64,000 bases of DNA from Bradyrhizobium sp. AUGA SZCCT0176 (GTDB taxonomy: Bacteria > Pseudomonadota > Alphaproteobacteria > Rhizobiales > Xanthobacteraceae). Below the pieces are notes generated by a model that was not told the origin of the DNA, ran no database searches, and saw only the letters and a program-made list of their open reading frames with translations. Positions 15,980 to 26,204 of the stretch are shown one piece after another (position 1 is the stretch's first letter; every line of letters starts with the position of its first letter). The DNA is taken from contig NZ_JAFCMB010000004.1 of the NCBI RefSeq assembly GCF_018130145.1, forward strand, positions 1-64,000. The letters run 5' to 3'. Both the position numbers and the translations under genes were made by a program.

Positions 15980-16978
15980 ATGCTTCGCCAAGTAATCCGC
16001 GATGCCAAACGTCTGGCCAGAAATGTTGCCCTTGCTTCGCTTGCAGCGTTAAGCCTGCTCGGCGCCCGCAACGCGCAAGCGGCCTTCCCGGAGCGACCCA
16101 TCACGCTGATCGTGCCATGGGCCGCCGGCGGCGGCACCGACGCGGTCGCGCGCCAGATCGCCAACATCATGGAGCGCGATCTCAAGCAGCCGGTGAACGT
16201 CGTGAACCGCACCGGCGGATCGGGCGTGGTCGGCCACCAGGCGATCGCGACTGCAGCGCCTGACGGTTACACGTTCGGCCTCATCACGCTGGAGATCACC
16301 CTGATGCACTGGGCGGGGCTTACCGATCTTACGTTCGAGAAGTTCACGCCGCTCGGGCTGGTCAACCAGGACTTCGCCGCGATCCACGTCAAGGCGGACT
16401 CGCCCTACAAGAACGTCAAGGAGCTGTTCGCGCATATCAAGGCGAACCCGAACAAGGTGGTGGCCTCGGGCACCGGCCAGGGCGGAAGCTGGCATGTCGC
16501 GCTCGCCGGCCTGATGCAGGCCGACGGCGTTTCGCCGACCTCGATCCGCTGGGTGCCGTCCACGGGCGCTGCGACCGCGCTGACGGATCTGGCCGCCGGC
16601 GGCGTCGACTTCGTCGCGTGCTCGATGCCGGAAGCCGAGGCGCTGATCAAGGCGGGGCGTATCCGCAGCCTCGCGTTCTTCTCGCCCAAGCGCGCGCCGA
16701 ACTTCCCTGACGTGCCGACCACCGAGGAGGCGACCGGTCACAAGTTTCACAAGGGCGTGTGGCGCGGCTTTGCGGCGCCCAAGGGCCTGCCGCCGGAGAT
16801 CGCCAAGATGTATGAGGCCGCGATCAAGAAGGCCTGGGACAGCGACGAGTTCAAGGATTTCATGACCCGGCGCGGCTTCGACATGATCTATCTGGATGCG
16901 GCAAGGTACGGCGAGTTCATGAAGGCCGACGATGAGGACAACGGCAAGGCGCTGAAGTCGCTCGGGCTGGCGAAGTGA
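15980..16978 (+). CDS. Bug-family periplasmic solute-binding protein (TTT type)
   Basis: A 332-residue extracytoplasmic receptor with a twin-basic-flanked signal peptide (AKRLARNVALASLAALSLLG, cleavage near NAQA-AFPERP). The mature start AFPERPITLIVPWAAGGGTD is the hallmark of Bug/TctC proteins, which bind carboxylates for tripartite tricarboxylate transporters. Later blocks include GTGQGGSWHVALAG and FSPKRAPNFPDVPTTEEAT, both normal for the family. GGGAGGG lies 8 bases before the ATG. No TctA/TctB membrane genes are adjacent, which is common for Bug paralogues. The ligand cannot be predicted. Confidence 0.92.
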   Translation: MLRQVIRDAKRLARNVALASLAALSLLGARNAQAAFPERPITLIVPWAAGGGTDAVARQIANIMERDLKQPVNVVNRTGGSGVVGHQAIATAAPDGYTFGLITLEITLMHWAGLTDLTFEKFTPLGLVNQDFAAIHVKADSPYKNVKELFAHIKANPNKVVASGTGQGGSWHVALAGLMQADGVSPTSIRWVPSTGAATALTDLAAGGVDFVACSMPEAEALIKAGRIRSLAFFSPKRAPNFPDVPTTEEATGHKFHKGVWRGFAAPKGLPPEIAKMYEAAIKKAWDSDEFKDFMTRRGFDMIYLDAARYGEFMKADDEDNGKALKSLGLAK

Positions 16979-17132
16979 AGCGCCCCGCAAGCCTCGTCGT
17001 CCTCCCGTTTCGCCATTGTGGCGTTGCCTTTCCCTTCTGCCGCTGACACGACTTCCTGAAGATCACCCCGGCCGGCGCCGAAATGTTCGCCTGCTGGCTC
17101 GGAGCAGGGGTAGAGGGGAATTGCTTTTGCCG

Positions 17133-17342
17133 CTATTGGCCCCGCCGATTAATGGCCGGAGCATTTTCTACCGCCATGTCCAGTAAGTAGCAGGCGAGAA
17201 CGCCCAGCTTAGCACCACCGATCAGCGCAAGGAGCGCCATTGCCCATCGGAGGCTCATCTCCGCAAACATGTCGGACGTGAAAACGAACAAGAGCCCGAC
17301 GCTGGCTCCCACCGCTGCACTGAAAAAATACCTGACGGGCAT
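17133..17342 (-). CDS. Small two-helix membrane protein
   Basis: A 69-residue protein (74 if it begins at TTG 17357). It has two hydrophobic segments, YFFSAAVGASVGLLFVF and WAMALLALIGGAKLGVLACYL, separated by a short acidic loop (TSDMFAEMSLR), and a polar tail ending in AINRRGQ. No family was recognised. Its promoter region is shared divergently with the gene at 17411, and both carry GGAAC-type -35 motifs. Function unknown. Confidence 0.55.
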   Translation of the reverse strand: MPVRYFFSAAVGASVGLLFVFTSDMFAEMSLRWAMALLALIGGAKLGVLACYLLDMAVENAPAINRRGQ

Positions 17343-17349
17343 GCTGTTC

Positions 17350-17404
17350 AACAGCAAATGACGTCATATAGTTCCGGGGAACCTTTGGCCGGCGCGGAGA
17401 TGTT
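17350..17404. promoter_or_regulatory. Back-to-back EcfG-like promoter motifs
   Basis: Rightward: GGAACC (17378-17383), 17 bases, TGTT (17401-17404). Leftward: GGAAC (17371-17375 complement), 17 bases, TGTT (17350-17353 complement). Each differs from the general-stress consensus GGAAC-N16/17-CGTT by one base of the -10. The two -35 motifs abut as GTTCCGGGGAAC, nearly palindromic. Confidence 0.4.
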
Positions 17405-17410
17405 TGCGTG

Positions 17411-17713
17411 ATGCTTAAAGGATGGCTCCGCAAATTCGACGAGGCGATCGAGGCGCCGGACGGCACACAGCTCAACACGCTGCGCGAGGCGGTCGCCTAC
17501 CTCGCCGAGACCGTTCCCAAATCAGAACGCGATATGCCGGCAGTCACGACCGCGGCGGAAATCCTTACCTACGCCGCGGAGCGCGGTATTGCCTGGATGT
17601 TCTTGGCGCGCATGGCTGTGCTCAAGGCACTGCACCGCCACGAAGTCCTGCAGTTCAATCCCGATGCCAAAGAGCATAATTGGGGAGAGCGGAAGCTCAA
17701 AAGAGATCAGTAA
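17411..17713 (+). CDS. Conserved hypothetical protein (100 residues)
   Basis: A soluble, mostly helical protein: MLKGWLRKFDEAIEAPDGTQ, then LREAVAYLAETVPKSERDMP and AVTTAAEILTYAAERGIAWM, ending in a basic tail (WGERKLKRDQ). It resembles a family seen widely in Bradyrhizobium and annotated as hypothetical. GGAGA lies 10 bases before the ATG, and an adjacent GTG three bases earlier is an alternative start. The upstream GGAACC-N17-TGTT motif suggests general-stress control. No enzymatic motif was seen. Confidence 0.7.
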   Translation: MLKGWLRKFDEAIEAPDGTQLNTLREAVAYLAETVPKSERDMPAVTTAAEILTYAAERGIAWMFLARMAVLKALHRHEVLQFNPDAKEHNWGERKLKRDQ

Positions 17714-18069
17714 GGCGCGCGCTCCCGCAACCGTGAACCGCACGGCCCCAAGCCGCACTATTTCCACGACCTGTAAGCGTCCAGCGCGTGAGCGACAAGG
17801 ATGCCGACGCTGAGAATTATCAGAAATGCTGCAACGGCCTCGAACATTGGCGATCCTCGCAGGGTCGCTCAAGTAAGCAACTCGCCGCGCTGCACAGTCA
17901 AAATGATTCGCCTTGTCGCCACAGATCGCGGTGCGACTGGTGACTTTGAGCAACGGTTGACCTGGTTTTCACCCGAATCTCTAAGCTTGACTGCCCATTT
18001 TTTGCCTGTTTTTGGGCGGAAACAGCGATCCTAGCCTTAACCTAGCGGCCAACGCAGGCGGTGGCTGAA
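17714..18069. other. Gap region holding one microprotein gene
   Basis: The only supported feature is the minus-strand 29-residue gene at 17758-17847, listed separately. A 77-codon plus frame at 17801 overlaps it and shows no ribosome site or protein-like composition. Confidence 0.5.
17758..17847 (-). CDS. 29-residue single-TM microprotein
   Basis: The frame reads MFEAVAAFLIILSVGILVAH, then ALDAYRSWK: one ~18-residue hydrophobic helix with a short basic C-terminal tail, a typical inner-membrane microprotein. GAGGA lies 8 bases before the ATG. It lies convergent with and 44 bases beyond the gene at 17411. I recall very similar peptides in Bradyrhizobium annotated only as hypothetical. Function unknown; membrane stress or complex-modulating roles are typical of this size class. 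Confidence 0.6.
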   Translation of the reverse strand: MFEAVAAFLIILSVGILVAHALDAYRSWK

Positions 18070-18201
18070 ATGGCGGACCTATCCCACGAAGTTGCGCAAG
18101 ACCACGACCTCCGTATCCTTGTCCGCGTGGTCTCATTTTGTACTCTGGGCCTCTGGTCATTTGCAGCCGGTTTGCTGATAGGCACCTTTCTGTTTTCGTG
18201 A
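18070..18201 (+). CDS. 43-residue single-TM microprotein
   Basis: The frame reads MADLSHEVAQDHDLRILVRV, then VSFCTLGLWSFAAGLLIGTF and LFS. A polar amphipathic head precedes one C-terminal hydrophobic helix. An in-frame GTG at 18061 is an alternative start. No family was recognised. The ribosome site is weak (GCGGTGG). Protein-like composition and a clean TM segment support it, but it could be chance. Confidence 0.5.
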   Translation: MADLSHEVAQDHDLRILVRVVSFCTLGLWSFAAGLLIGTFLFS

Positions 18202-18313
18202 TCGATGCCCGCTGCTGCGTAAAGGCCTCTCGGCCATCAAGTTGGTCGCGGGTGAGTAAACTCTGCCTTCTAACATTCAGCGCCGTTCACCCCTGACTTC
18301 GGCGAGGTGCTTG

Positions 18314-19384
18314 ATGCAACGGGCGATCATCGGACTCTTGCGCAAGATTTTGGCCACCGGGCTCTTCGCTTCACGCGCGCAGCGATATCGGCGCCCTATG
18401 ATCGGCGCTTCAAGACGCATGTCGTCCGTGCTGGTTGGCATGGCAGCGTTCGCACTCCTGGCCCCGCAAGCCGCTGTTTCTCAAGGCCGCATCGAAATAG
18501 TGAACTTCCAAAGCCTGACCTTCCCCGGCAGCCTGTTTACGCCCCCCTTCATGGCTGCCCCACAGGAGGGGTCGCCGGCAACTATCTTTGGTATTCTGAG
18601 GCTTCCGGAGACCACGGACCGGGTTCCTGCCGTCGTCATAACGCATGGTTGTTCGGGCATCACAGGGGCGGAGACGTATTGGGCGGAAAGTCTCATTCAA
18701 CTCGGCGTCGCTACGTTCGTCGTCAACAGTTTTGTCGGGAGGAATATTCCGCGTGTCTGCTCAGGTCCTCACACAATAAGCACAGCCAGTGTGCTCACGG
18801 ATGTCTATCGCGCACGGGATCTTCTGGCAGTCCATCCGCGCATCGACCCTTCACGAATTGCAGTATTGGGATTTTCCTTCGGTGGCCGCAACGCGCTCTG
18901 GGCTGCGTCCCCGCGGTTCCAGCAACGCTACGGTCCCGGGCTGTCACCCTTTGCAGCCTATCTCGCGTTTTACCCCACAGGCTGTCATATCAAGCTCATC
19001 GATGAAGATCGCGTGGCGAATGTCCCGATACGAATCTTTCATGGCGCAGCGGATGACGCGACGATCATCGGCCGCTGCAGGGAGTACGTCGCAAGGCTCC
19101 GCAACGCCGGCAATGACGCCGCCTTATTCGAATACGTTGGCGCCAAGCACTGGTTTGACAACGCCGATCTCGCCAACCGTCAAACGCCGACCGGCTTCCT
19201 GAATTACAACAACTGTACGTTCCTCGAGCAAGACGACAAGATCATCGACGTGATGACCGGCAGCCTGGCAGGAACGGGGGCGCCATGCGTCGTGTCGAAG
19301 GGGTCGTTTGGTTATAATCCCGCGGCACGCGAGCAAGCGACAGCGGATGTGCAGAATTTTCTGCGATCGTTGTTCAAGCTTTGA
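18314..19384 (+). CDS. Secreted alpha/beta hydrolase (dienelactone hydrolase-like)
   Basis: A 356-residue hydrolase. An internal hydrophobic segment, MSSVLVGMAAFALLAPQAAV, looks like a signal peptide, so ATG 18419 may be the true start; GAGG lies before 18314. The fold is marked by VPAVVITHGCSGITG (oxyanion), the nucleophile elbow LGFSFGGRNALW, the acid in RIFHGAADDATI and the His in GAKHWFDN. This order fits dienelactone-hydrolase-like enzymes, which often act on esters or lactones. Six or more Cys in the mature part suit a periplasmic location. Substrate unknown. Confidence 0.85.
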   Translation: MQRAIIGLLRKILATGLFASRAQRYRRPMIGASRRMSSVLVGMAAFALLAPQAAVSQGRIEIVNFQSLTFPGSLFTPPFMAAPQEGSPATIFGILRLPETTDRVPAVVITHGCSGITGAETYWAESLIQLGVATFVVNSFVGRNIPRVCSGPHTISTASVLTDVYRARDLLAVHPRIDPSRIAVLGFSFGGRNALWAASPRFQQRYGPGLSPFAAYLAFYPTGCHIKLIDEDRVANVPIRIFHGAADDATIIGRCREYVARLRNAGNDAALFEYVGAKHWFDNADLANRQTPTGFLNYNNCTFLEQDDKIIDVMTGSLAGTGAPCVVSKGSFGYNPAAREQATADVQNFLRSLFKL

Positions 19385-19476
19385 CCGCTGCACCTTGCGC
19401 GCGCCCATGTGCGCAGAGTCTTGATGAACGGCGGCCAGATCGCAAGACGCGAAGCGAAATCTCGGAGAAAGCGCCG

Positions 19477-20172
19477 TCAGGAATGCGTGGCCAGCCATCC
19501 AAACGCGCGGCGCAGGAATACCCGGGCATCCGTCTCTACCGGCGGTCCGTGGGCCATCAGCACCTTCTCGGCCGGCCATGCGAAAATGCGTTCCAGAGAG
19601 AGCCGCGCGGCGCGGCGGTTGGTAAAGGCGAGTCGAAACTTGCGCGGCACCGACGGCTCGGGGCCTACCATGAGGTCCAGTTTCGCCACGACAGCCCGCC
19701 AGCCGGAGAACGAACTGGCAGGAAGCTGCTGAATCAAATCGGTGAAGAGCACGGTGCGGCTGCTGGCGTGGAAGAATACCACCTCTGTCGTGATGACATT
19801 TCCCTGCATCAGGACCTGGTCGATCTCCTGATCCCATTCCGGGCTCGGCGCGTCGCCGAGATCGGCGTCAAAGACAATGTCCTCACGCTTCTTGCGCAAC
19901 CCCGGAGGGGCGTAGACCTTGGCTCCGGGATAGGCCTGCTTCCACGCTGGAAGAAACAAGTGGTGAAGTGAATTGGGCGCAACGATGTGCCGCACTGGGC
20001 CGAGGGCATCGACCTCTGCCCGCAAGCCATCCGTGAGCTGGATCGGCGACCAGATGAAGAGGCCGCCGCCGGACAGTTTTATGACAGCCATCCGAGTGGG
20101 ATAATGAAATCCGACGATCACGATTTCGGTTCCATCCACGGTCCAGATATCGTGAGCGAATTGCTTCAACAT
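19477..20172 (-). CDS. DUF4336 (metallo-beta-lactamase-like fold) protein
   Basis: A 231-residue protein. It matches the DUF4336 pattern: WTVDGTEIVIVGFHYPTRMA at the start, then GPVRHIVAPNSLHHLFLPAW, VYAPPGLRKKREDIVFDADL, EVVFFHASSRTVLFTDLIQQ and VLMAHGPPVETDA. The family is related to metallo-beta-lactamases but has a modified metal site; the HH and the late H-G-P can be seen here. It is probably a hydrolase or a non-catalytic derivative. It is convergent with the hydrolase at 18314 and on the same strand as the NTF2-like gene upstream. Confidence 0.85.
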   Translation of the reverse strand: MLKQFAHDIWTVDGTEIVIVGFHYPTRMAVIKLSGGGLFIWSPIQLTDGLRAEVDALGPVRHIVAPNSLHHLFLPAWKQAYPGAKVYAPPGLRKKREDIVFDADLGDAPSPEWDQEIDQVLMQGNVITTEVVFFHASSRTVLFTDLIQQLPASSFSGWRAVVAKLDLMVGPEPSVPRKFRLAFTNRRAARLSLERIFAWPAEKVLMAHGPPVETDARVFLRRAFGWLATHS

Positions 20173-20295
20173 TCCCGATCCAATGCAACTGGCATTGGCC
20201 GATCGTTAGCCATTGCAGGCTGCCCTCGCAAGCGCCGACAAAATCGTATCGCGCGAGCGTCAAGTCGAACAGCGAACGATCCTGCGAGACGTCGC

Positions 20296-20688
20296 CTAAA
20301 TCAGCGGCGCCTTCGACGACACGTGATGGCTGACGATTTTCCAGTCGCCGTCTTCGCGGACAATGACCCAGGTGATCTTCACGGTCAGTGTTGCATCGTC
20401 GAAGGCGAAGTTAGCCGTGCCTGCCGTGTTGACCACCTCAGTGCCGGCGGCTTCGGTCGACACGTCAGTGAAGCGGACGGATTGCGCCTTCCAGCGCGGC
20501 AGGCCTGCGAAATAAGACCTCACGCCTTCCCGTCCGCGATAGAGCGTCGGATTCGAGCCGAAGAACAGGGCATGCTTCGAATAAAGCGATGCGAGCGCGT
20601 CGGCGTCCAGCCTGCTGAACGCCGCGGCCCATTTCGCCATGGTGCCGGATGCGATGTCGTCGGCCGCGCTTGGCATCGGAATATCCAA
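20296..20688 (-). CDS. SnoaL/NTF2-like (SgcJ/EcaC type) protein
   Basis: A 130-residue cone-shaped NTF2-like domain: MAKWAAAFSRLDADALASLY, then SKHALFFGSNPTLYRGREGV and RSYFAGLPRW, followed by strands ending in WVIVREDGDWKIVSHHVSS. This matches the SgcJ/EcaC or DUF4440 subfamily, which binds small hydrophobic ligands or acts as isomerase-like enzymes. No signal peptide. It lies between the DUF4336 gene and glnS, 28 bases from the glnS stop codon and on the same strand, so it may be transcribed behind glnS. Confidence 0.85.
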   Translation of the reverse strand: MDIPMPSAADDIASGTMAKWAAAFSRLDADALASLYSKHALFFGSNPTLYRGREGVRSYFAGLPRWKAQSVRFTDVSTEAAGTEVVNTAGTANFAFDDATLTVKITWVIVREDGDWKIVSHHVSSKAPLI

Positions 20689-20715
20689 TCGTTGTGAGGC
20701 CGACGTCAGCCCTTC

Positions 20716-22395
20716 TCAGCCCTTGGCGACTTCCTTGGCAAAGGTATCGCGCAGGCCGATGGTGCGGTTGAAGACCAGCTTGTCCGGCGTCGAGTCCTGA
20801 TCGCGCACGAAATAGCCCTGCCGCTCGAACTGCATCACCTCGTTCGAATTGCTTTCGGCAACGCCGACCTCGATCCGCGCGTCGGACAGCACTTCCAGCG
20901 ACTGCGGATTGATGTCGGCGGCGAAATTGCCGGCGTCGGGGCTCGGTTTTGCGAACAGCTGGTTGTAGACGCGAATTTCGGCGGGCCGCGACTGCGCCGC
21001 CGGCAGCCAGTGCATGGTGGCCTTGACCTTGCGTCCGTCAGGCGCGTTGCCGCCCTTGGTCGCGGGGTCATAGGTACAGCGCAGCTCGACCACCTCGCCG
21101 GCGTCGTTCTTGATGACGCCGGTGCACTTGATGAAATAGGCGTAGCGCAGCCGCACTTCATTGCCCGGAGAGAGCCGGAAGAATTTCTTCGGCGGGTTCT
21201 CCATGAAATCGTCCTGCTCGATATAGAGCTCGCGGCCGAACGCGATGCGGCGGGTGCCGGCGTCGGGATTGTCGGGGTGATTGATGGCTTCGAGCTCCTC
21301 GACCTGGCCTTCCGGATAATTCTCGATCACAACCTTGAGCGGCCGCAGCACCGCCATGCGGCGCTCGGCCGTCTTGTTGAGCAGTTCACGGATGCAGAAT
21401 TCCAGCATGCCGACATCGACCACGCTGTTGGATTTCGCCACCCCGATGCGCTTGACGAATTCGCGCACCGCCGCCGGCGGCACGCCGCGCCGCTTCAGGC
21501 CGGCGACGGTCGGCATCCGCGGATCGTCCCAGCCGGCGACATGGCCCTCGCGCACGAGCTGCGTCAGCACCCGCTTCGAGAGCAGCGTGTAGGTGATGTT
21601 GAGCCTTGCGAATTCATACTGCCGCGGCTTTGACGGCACCGGCAGCTTGTCGAGCAGCCATTCGTAGAGCGGCCGGTGATCCTCGAATTCCAGCGTGCAG
21701 ATCGAATGCGTGATGCCTTCGATGGCGTCCGACTGGCCATGGGCGTAGTCGTAGCTCGGATAGATCGACCATTTGTCGCCGGTGCGCGGATGATGGGCGT
21801 GCAGGATCCGGTACAGCACGGGATCGCGCATGTTGATGTTGCCGGAGGCCATGTCGATCTTGGCGCGCAGCACGCGGGTGCCGTTCGGGAATTCGCCGGC
21901 CTTCATGCGGCGAAACAGATCGAGGTTTTCGTCCACCGGGCGGTCGCGGAACGGGCTGTTCTTGCCGGGTTCCGTCAGCGTGCCGCGCGAGAGGCGGATT
22001 TCCTCCTGCGACTGGTCGTCGACATAGGCGTGGCCGGCCTTGATCAGGCCTTCCGCCCAGTCGTAGAGCCGCTCGAAATAGTCGGAGGCGTAATAAAGAT
22101 CGGTTCCCCAGTCGTAGCCGAGCCAGCGCACGTCGGCCTGGATGGAATCGATATATTCCTGCTCTTCCTTGGTCGGGTTGGTGTCGTCGAAGCGCAGATG
22201 GCACTTGCCGCCAAACTCCTGCGCGATGCCGAAATTAAGGGCAATCGACTTGGCGTGGCCGATATGCAGGTAGCCGTTCGGCTCCGGCGGAAATCGGGTC
22301 ACGATCCGGCTGTGCTTCTGGGTGTCGAGGTCGGCCTGGACGATGTCGCGAATGAAATCGCGCCCTGCTTCTGCCGCTGCCGGTTCTGTGGTCAT
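20716..22395 (-). CDS. glnS: Glutamine--tRNA ligase
   Basis: A 559-residue class I synthetase. The HIGH-type motif is [20 protein letters not shown] (~33-52) and the KMSKS-type motif is [11 protein letters not shown]. The typical GlnS anticodon-binding beta-barrels follow ([20 protein letters not shown], then VEKGDATPD-like spacing). It charges tRNA-Gln directly. The ATG at 22395 starts [11 protein letters not shown]; the longer frame to 22431 is unlikely. It is divergent from gltX, with 152 bases between the starts. Many alphaproteobacteria rely on GatCAB for Gln-tRNA, so glnS here is informative but not unusual in Bradyrhizobium. Confidence 0.96.
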   Translation of the reverse strand: MTTEPAAAEAGRDFIRDIVQADLDTQKHSRIVTRFPPEPNGYLHIGHAKSIALNFGIAQEFGGKCHLRFDDTNPTKEEQEYIDSIQADVRWLGYDWGTDLYYASDYFERLYDWAEGLIKAGHAYVDDQSQEEIRLSRGTLTEPGKNSPFRDRPVDENLDLFRRMKAGEFPNGTRVLRAKIDMASGNINMRDPVLYRILHAHHPRTGDKWSIYPSYDYAHGQSDAIEGITHSICTLEFEDHRPLYEWLLDKLPVPSKPRQYEFARLNITYTLLSKRVLTQLVREGHVAGWDDPRMPTVAGLKRRGVPPAAVREFVKRIGVAKSNSVVDVGMLEFCIRELLNKTAERRMAVLRPLKVVIENYPEGQVEELEAINHPDNPDAGTRRIAFGRELYIEQDDFMENPPKKFFRLSPGNEVRLRYAYFIKCTGVIKNDAGEVVELRCTYDPATKGGNAPDGRKVKATMHWLPAAQSRPAEIRVYNQLFAKPSPDAGNFAADINPQSLEVLSDARIEVGVAESNSNEVMQFERQGYFVRDQDSTPDKLVFNRTIGLRDTFAKEVAKG

Positions 22396-22547
22396 TACGT
22401 GTTCCCGCTCGGTAAGCGGCCCTTCTGCCAAATTCGCCCCGGCCCGCCAAGCCTGCTTTGTCCAGGACCGGACATTAATGGCGAGACTTTAGTTATGCAC
22501 CGTCCTGCTATACACCACGGCCGTTCAAGCATAGGCCTGCCCAAATC

Positions 22548-23972
22548 ATGACCGATTCCGTCGTCACCCGCTTTGCCCCCTCGCCGACCGGCTTCCTCCA
22601 CATCGGAGGCGCCCGCACCGCGCTGTTCAACTGGCTCTACGCCAGGAAGCATGGCGGCAAGATGCTGCTGCGGATCGAGGATACCGACCGCGAGCGGTCG
22701 ACCGAGCCGGCGATTGCCGCGATCCTCGACGGATTGAAGTGGCTGGAGCTCGATTGGGACGGCGACGTCATCTACCAGTTCAGCCGAGCCGCCCGCCACC
22801 GCGAGGCCGCCGAGTCCCTGCTCGCCAGCGGCCGCGCCTATCGCTGCTACGCCACGCCTGAGGAACTGACGGCGATGCGCGAGAAGGCCCGCGCCGAGGG
22901 CCGCACCCGCCTCTATGACGGCCTGTGGCGGGACCGTGACCCGTCCGAAGCGCCCGCGGGCATGAAGCCCACCATCCGTCTCAAGGCACCGCAGACCGGC
23001 GAGACCGTGATCGAGGATCAGGTCCAGGGCCGCGTGGTCTGGCAGAACGAGAACCTCGACGATCTCGTGCTGCTGCGCGGCGACGGCAACCCGACCTACA
23101 TGCTGGCGGTCGTGGTCGACGACCACGACACGGGCGTCACCCATGTGATCCGGGGTGACGATCATTTGATCAACGCCGCGCGCCAGAAGCAGATCTACGA
23201 CGCGCTGGAATGGGACATTCCGAACATGTCCCATATCCCGCTGATCCATGGCGCCGATGGCGCAAAACTGTCGAAGCGCCATGGCGCGCTCGGGGTCGAG
23301 GCCTACCGCGCACTCGGCTATCTGCCGGCGGCGCTGCGCAATTACCTGGTCCGGCTCGGCTGGGGCCACGGCGACCAGGAGATATTCTCGACGGAGGAGA
23401 TGATCGACGCGTTCGACCTGCCCGCCATCGGGCGTTCGGCGGCGCGCTTCGATTTCGCCAAGCTGGAAAACCTCAACGGCCACTACATCCGCCAGGCCGA
23501 CGATCAAGCGCTCGTGACCATGTTCGAACAGTTGCTGGATTACGTCCCTGATGGCGCCGAGCTGAAGGCCAAGCTCAACGACACCACGCGGGCGCAATTG
23601 CTGCGGGCGATGCCGAGCCTGAAGGAGCGCGCCAAGACGCTGCTCGAACTGATCGCCGGCTCCTACTTCATCTTTGCCGACCGTCCGCTCGAGCTCGAGC
23701 CGAAAGCGGCCGCCCTGCTGACGCCGGAAACCCGTGAACTGATCGGCAAGCTGCGCAATGCGCTGCAAGCCGTGACCGACTGGAATTCCGAGAGCACCGA
23801 GGGGGCGATGCGGAATTTCGCGGAGCAGAATAACCTCAAGCTGGGCGCGGTCGCTCAGCCGCTCCGGGTGGCGCTGACCGGGCGGACGACCTCACCCGGG
23901 ATTTTTGACGTCCTGGCGGTGCTGGGGCGCGACCAGTGCCTGGCCCGGCTCGGCGATCAGGCCGCCGCTTAA
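22548..23972 (+). CDS. gltX: Glutamate--tRNA ligase
   Basis: A 474-residue class I synthetase. The HIGH motif is [20 protein letters not shown] (residues 6-25) and the KMSKS motif is [16 protein letters not shown]. The helical anticodon-binding C-terminus includes [20 protein letters not shown]. It charges tRNA-Glu for translation and for tetrapyrrole synthesis. It is divergent from glnS. The zinc-type Cys cluster is absent, normal for this subfamily. It is followed by a partial dispersed repeat and then gltA. Confidence 0.97.
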   Translation: MTDSVVTRFAPSPTGFLHIGGARTALFNWLYARKHGGKMLLRIEDTDRERSTEPAIAAILDGLKWLELDWDGDVIYQFSRAARHREAAESLLASGRAYRCYATPEELTAMREKARAEGRTRLYDGLWRDRDPSEAPAGMKPTIRLKAPQTGETVIEDQVQGRVVWQNENLDDLVLLRGDGNPTYMLAVVVDDHDTGVTHVIRGDDHLINAARQKQIYDALEWDIPNMSHIPLIHGADGAKLSKRHGALGVEAYRALGYLPAALRNYLVRLGWGHGDQEIFSTEEMIDAFDLPAIGRSAARFDFAKLENLNGHYIRQADDQALVTMFEQLLDYVPDGAELKAKLNDTTRAQLLRAMPSLKERAKTLLELIAGSYFIFADRPLELEPKAAALLTPETRELIGKLRNALQAVTDWNSESTEGAMRNFAEQNNLKLGAVAQPLRVALTGRTTSPGIFDVLAVLGRDQCLARLGDQAAA

Positions 23973-23978
23973 TTCCTG

Positions 23979-24031
23979 TTTTGACGCGTTTTCTTCACGC
24001 GAACCGGTACCCACTTCGCTGGAAAACGCTA
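23979..24031. repeat. Partial copy of the TTTGACGCGTTTTCTT repeat
   Basis: TTTGACGCGTTTTCTTCACG is followed by CGAACCGGTACCCACTTCGC and TGGAAAACGCT. It matches 26149-26202 with few changes but lacks the adjoining hairpin half. It lies between gltX and gltA. Confidence 0.75.
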
Positions 24032-24196
24032 TTGGAGCCCCTGCTATGTGCTAGCGGCGGCCATCTTGCAGTGCACAGGGCAATAAGCTACGCATTTTGA
24101 AGCCGCCTTCTAGACAATCCGGCCTGCCCTGTTATCTGCCAGAAAACGGCATCAGGTCAGCCCGGTTTTCGCAACGATTTCATCGGGGACTTCGCG

Positions 24197-25501
<1,305 letters not shown>

Positions 25502-25525
25502 GGCCTGACGGATACGAGACCCGAG

Positions 25526-25560
25526 AAAGCCGGATGCGGTCACCGCCTCCGGCTTTTTTC
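25526..25560 (+). terminator. Rho-independent terminator of gltA
   Basis: AAGCCGGA (25527-25534) pairs with TCCGGCTT (25548-25555), followed by TTTTTTC, 25 bases past the gltA stop. Confidence 0.88.
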
Positions 25561-25562
25561 TT

Positions 25563-25676
25563 GTAGGGTGGGTGGACCAACGGGTCGCGCGAACGCGCGC
25601 CCGATGACAGGCTTCGCGATACCCACCGCCACGGCAAAGAAAGTTGGTGGGTATCGCTTCGCTCCAACCACCCTAC
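25563..25676. repeat. GTAGGGTGG-bounded palindromic repeat
   Basis: Ends are GTAGGGTGG (25563-25571) and CCACCCTAC (25668-25676), with inner complementary stretches around GGTATCGC. It fills the space between gltA and the GFA gene. The unit is of the GTAGGGTGGG class common in Bradyrhizobium-type genomes. Confidence 0.7.
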
Positions 25677-25692
25677 GATTCCAGGAGGAACC

Positions 25693-26097
25693 ATGCTCAC
25701 CGGAAGCTGCATGTGCAAAAGCGTGGCCTATGAGGTGGACGCCGAACCCGGCGCCATCGTGCACTGCCACTGCGCCACCTGCCGCAAGGCGCACGGCTCG
25801 GCGTTCTCGACGGTGACCAATGTGCCGCGCGACCGCTTTCGCTGGACCAGGGGCGAAAGCCTGCTCAGGGGTTTTGAATCCTCGCCCGGCAAGCAACGCT
25901 ATTTCTGCACGCAATGCGGCTCGCATATCGTCGCCGAGCGCGCCGGCAGCCGCAGCGTCCTGCTGCGGATGGGGTGCCTGGACACGCCGATCACCAACCG
26001 GCCCGCCGCGCACATCTGGCGATCGGATTGCGCGACGTGGTTCGATCCGAAAGACCAGTTGCCGGAGTGGCCGGAAGGTTCGGCGCCGAAGGGTTAG
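25693..26097 (+). CDS. GFA (CENP-V) family zinc protein
   Basis: A 134-residue protein starting MLTGSCMCKSVAYEVD. Zinc ligands are visible as CxC (6 and 8), HCHCATCRK (CxxC) and YFCTQCGSHI (CxxC), the full set for a GFA fold. Named after glutathione-dependent formaldehyde-activating enzyme, most members have no proven activity. CAGGAGGA lies before the ATG. It is flanked by two dispersed repeats, and a decayed relative is at 13812. Confidence 0.9.
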   Translation: MLTGSCMCKSVAYEVDAEPGAIVHCHCATCRKAHGSAFSTVTNVPRDRFRWTRGESLLRGFESSPGKQRYFCTQCGSHIVAERAGSRSVLLRMGCLDTPITNRPAAHIWRSDCATWFDPKDQLPEWPEGSAPKG

Positions 26098-26100
26098 CGC

Positions 26101-26204
26101 TAGAGCCTTTTCCGTTCCGATTGAATCGGAACGGGGCTCTAGATTCTTGGTTTGACGCGTTTTCTTAACGCGAACCGGCGTCCACTTCGCTGGAAAACGC
26201 TCTA
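26101..26204. repeat. Full copy of the TAGAGC...GCTCTA repeat
   Basis: A 104-base unit bounded by TAGAGC (26101) and GCTCTA (26204). One half is a hairpin (TCCGTTCCGA / TCGGAACGG); the other is TTTGACGCGTTTTCTTAACG onward. Partial copies are at 9042 and 23979. Its right end supplies the lpxB stop codon. Confidence 0.85.

Noticed and set aside
12275..20716. A genomic island with integrase or att sites
   Set aside because: No integrase, tRNA gene, transposase or flanking direct repeat was found. It is described only as an accessory stretch.
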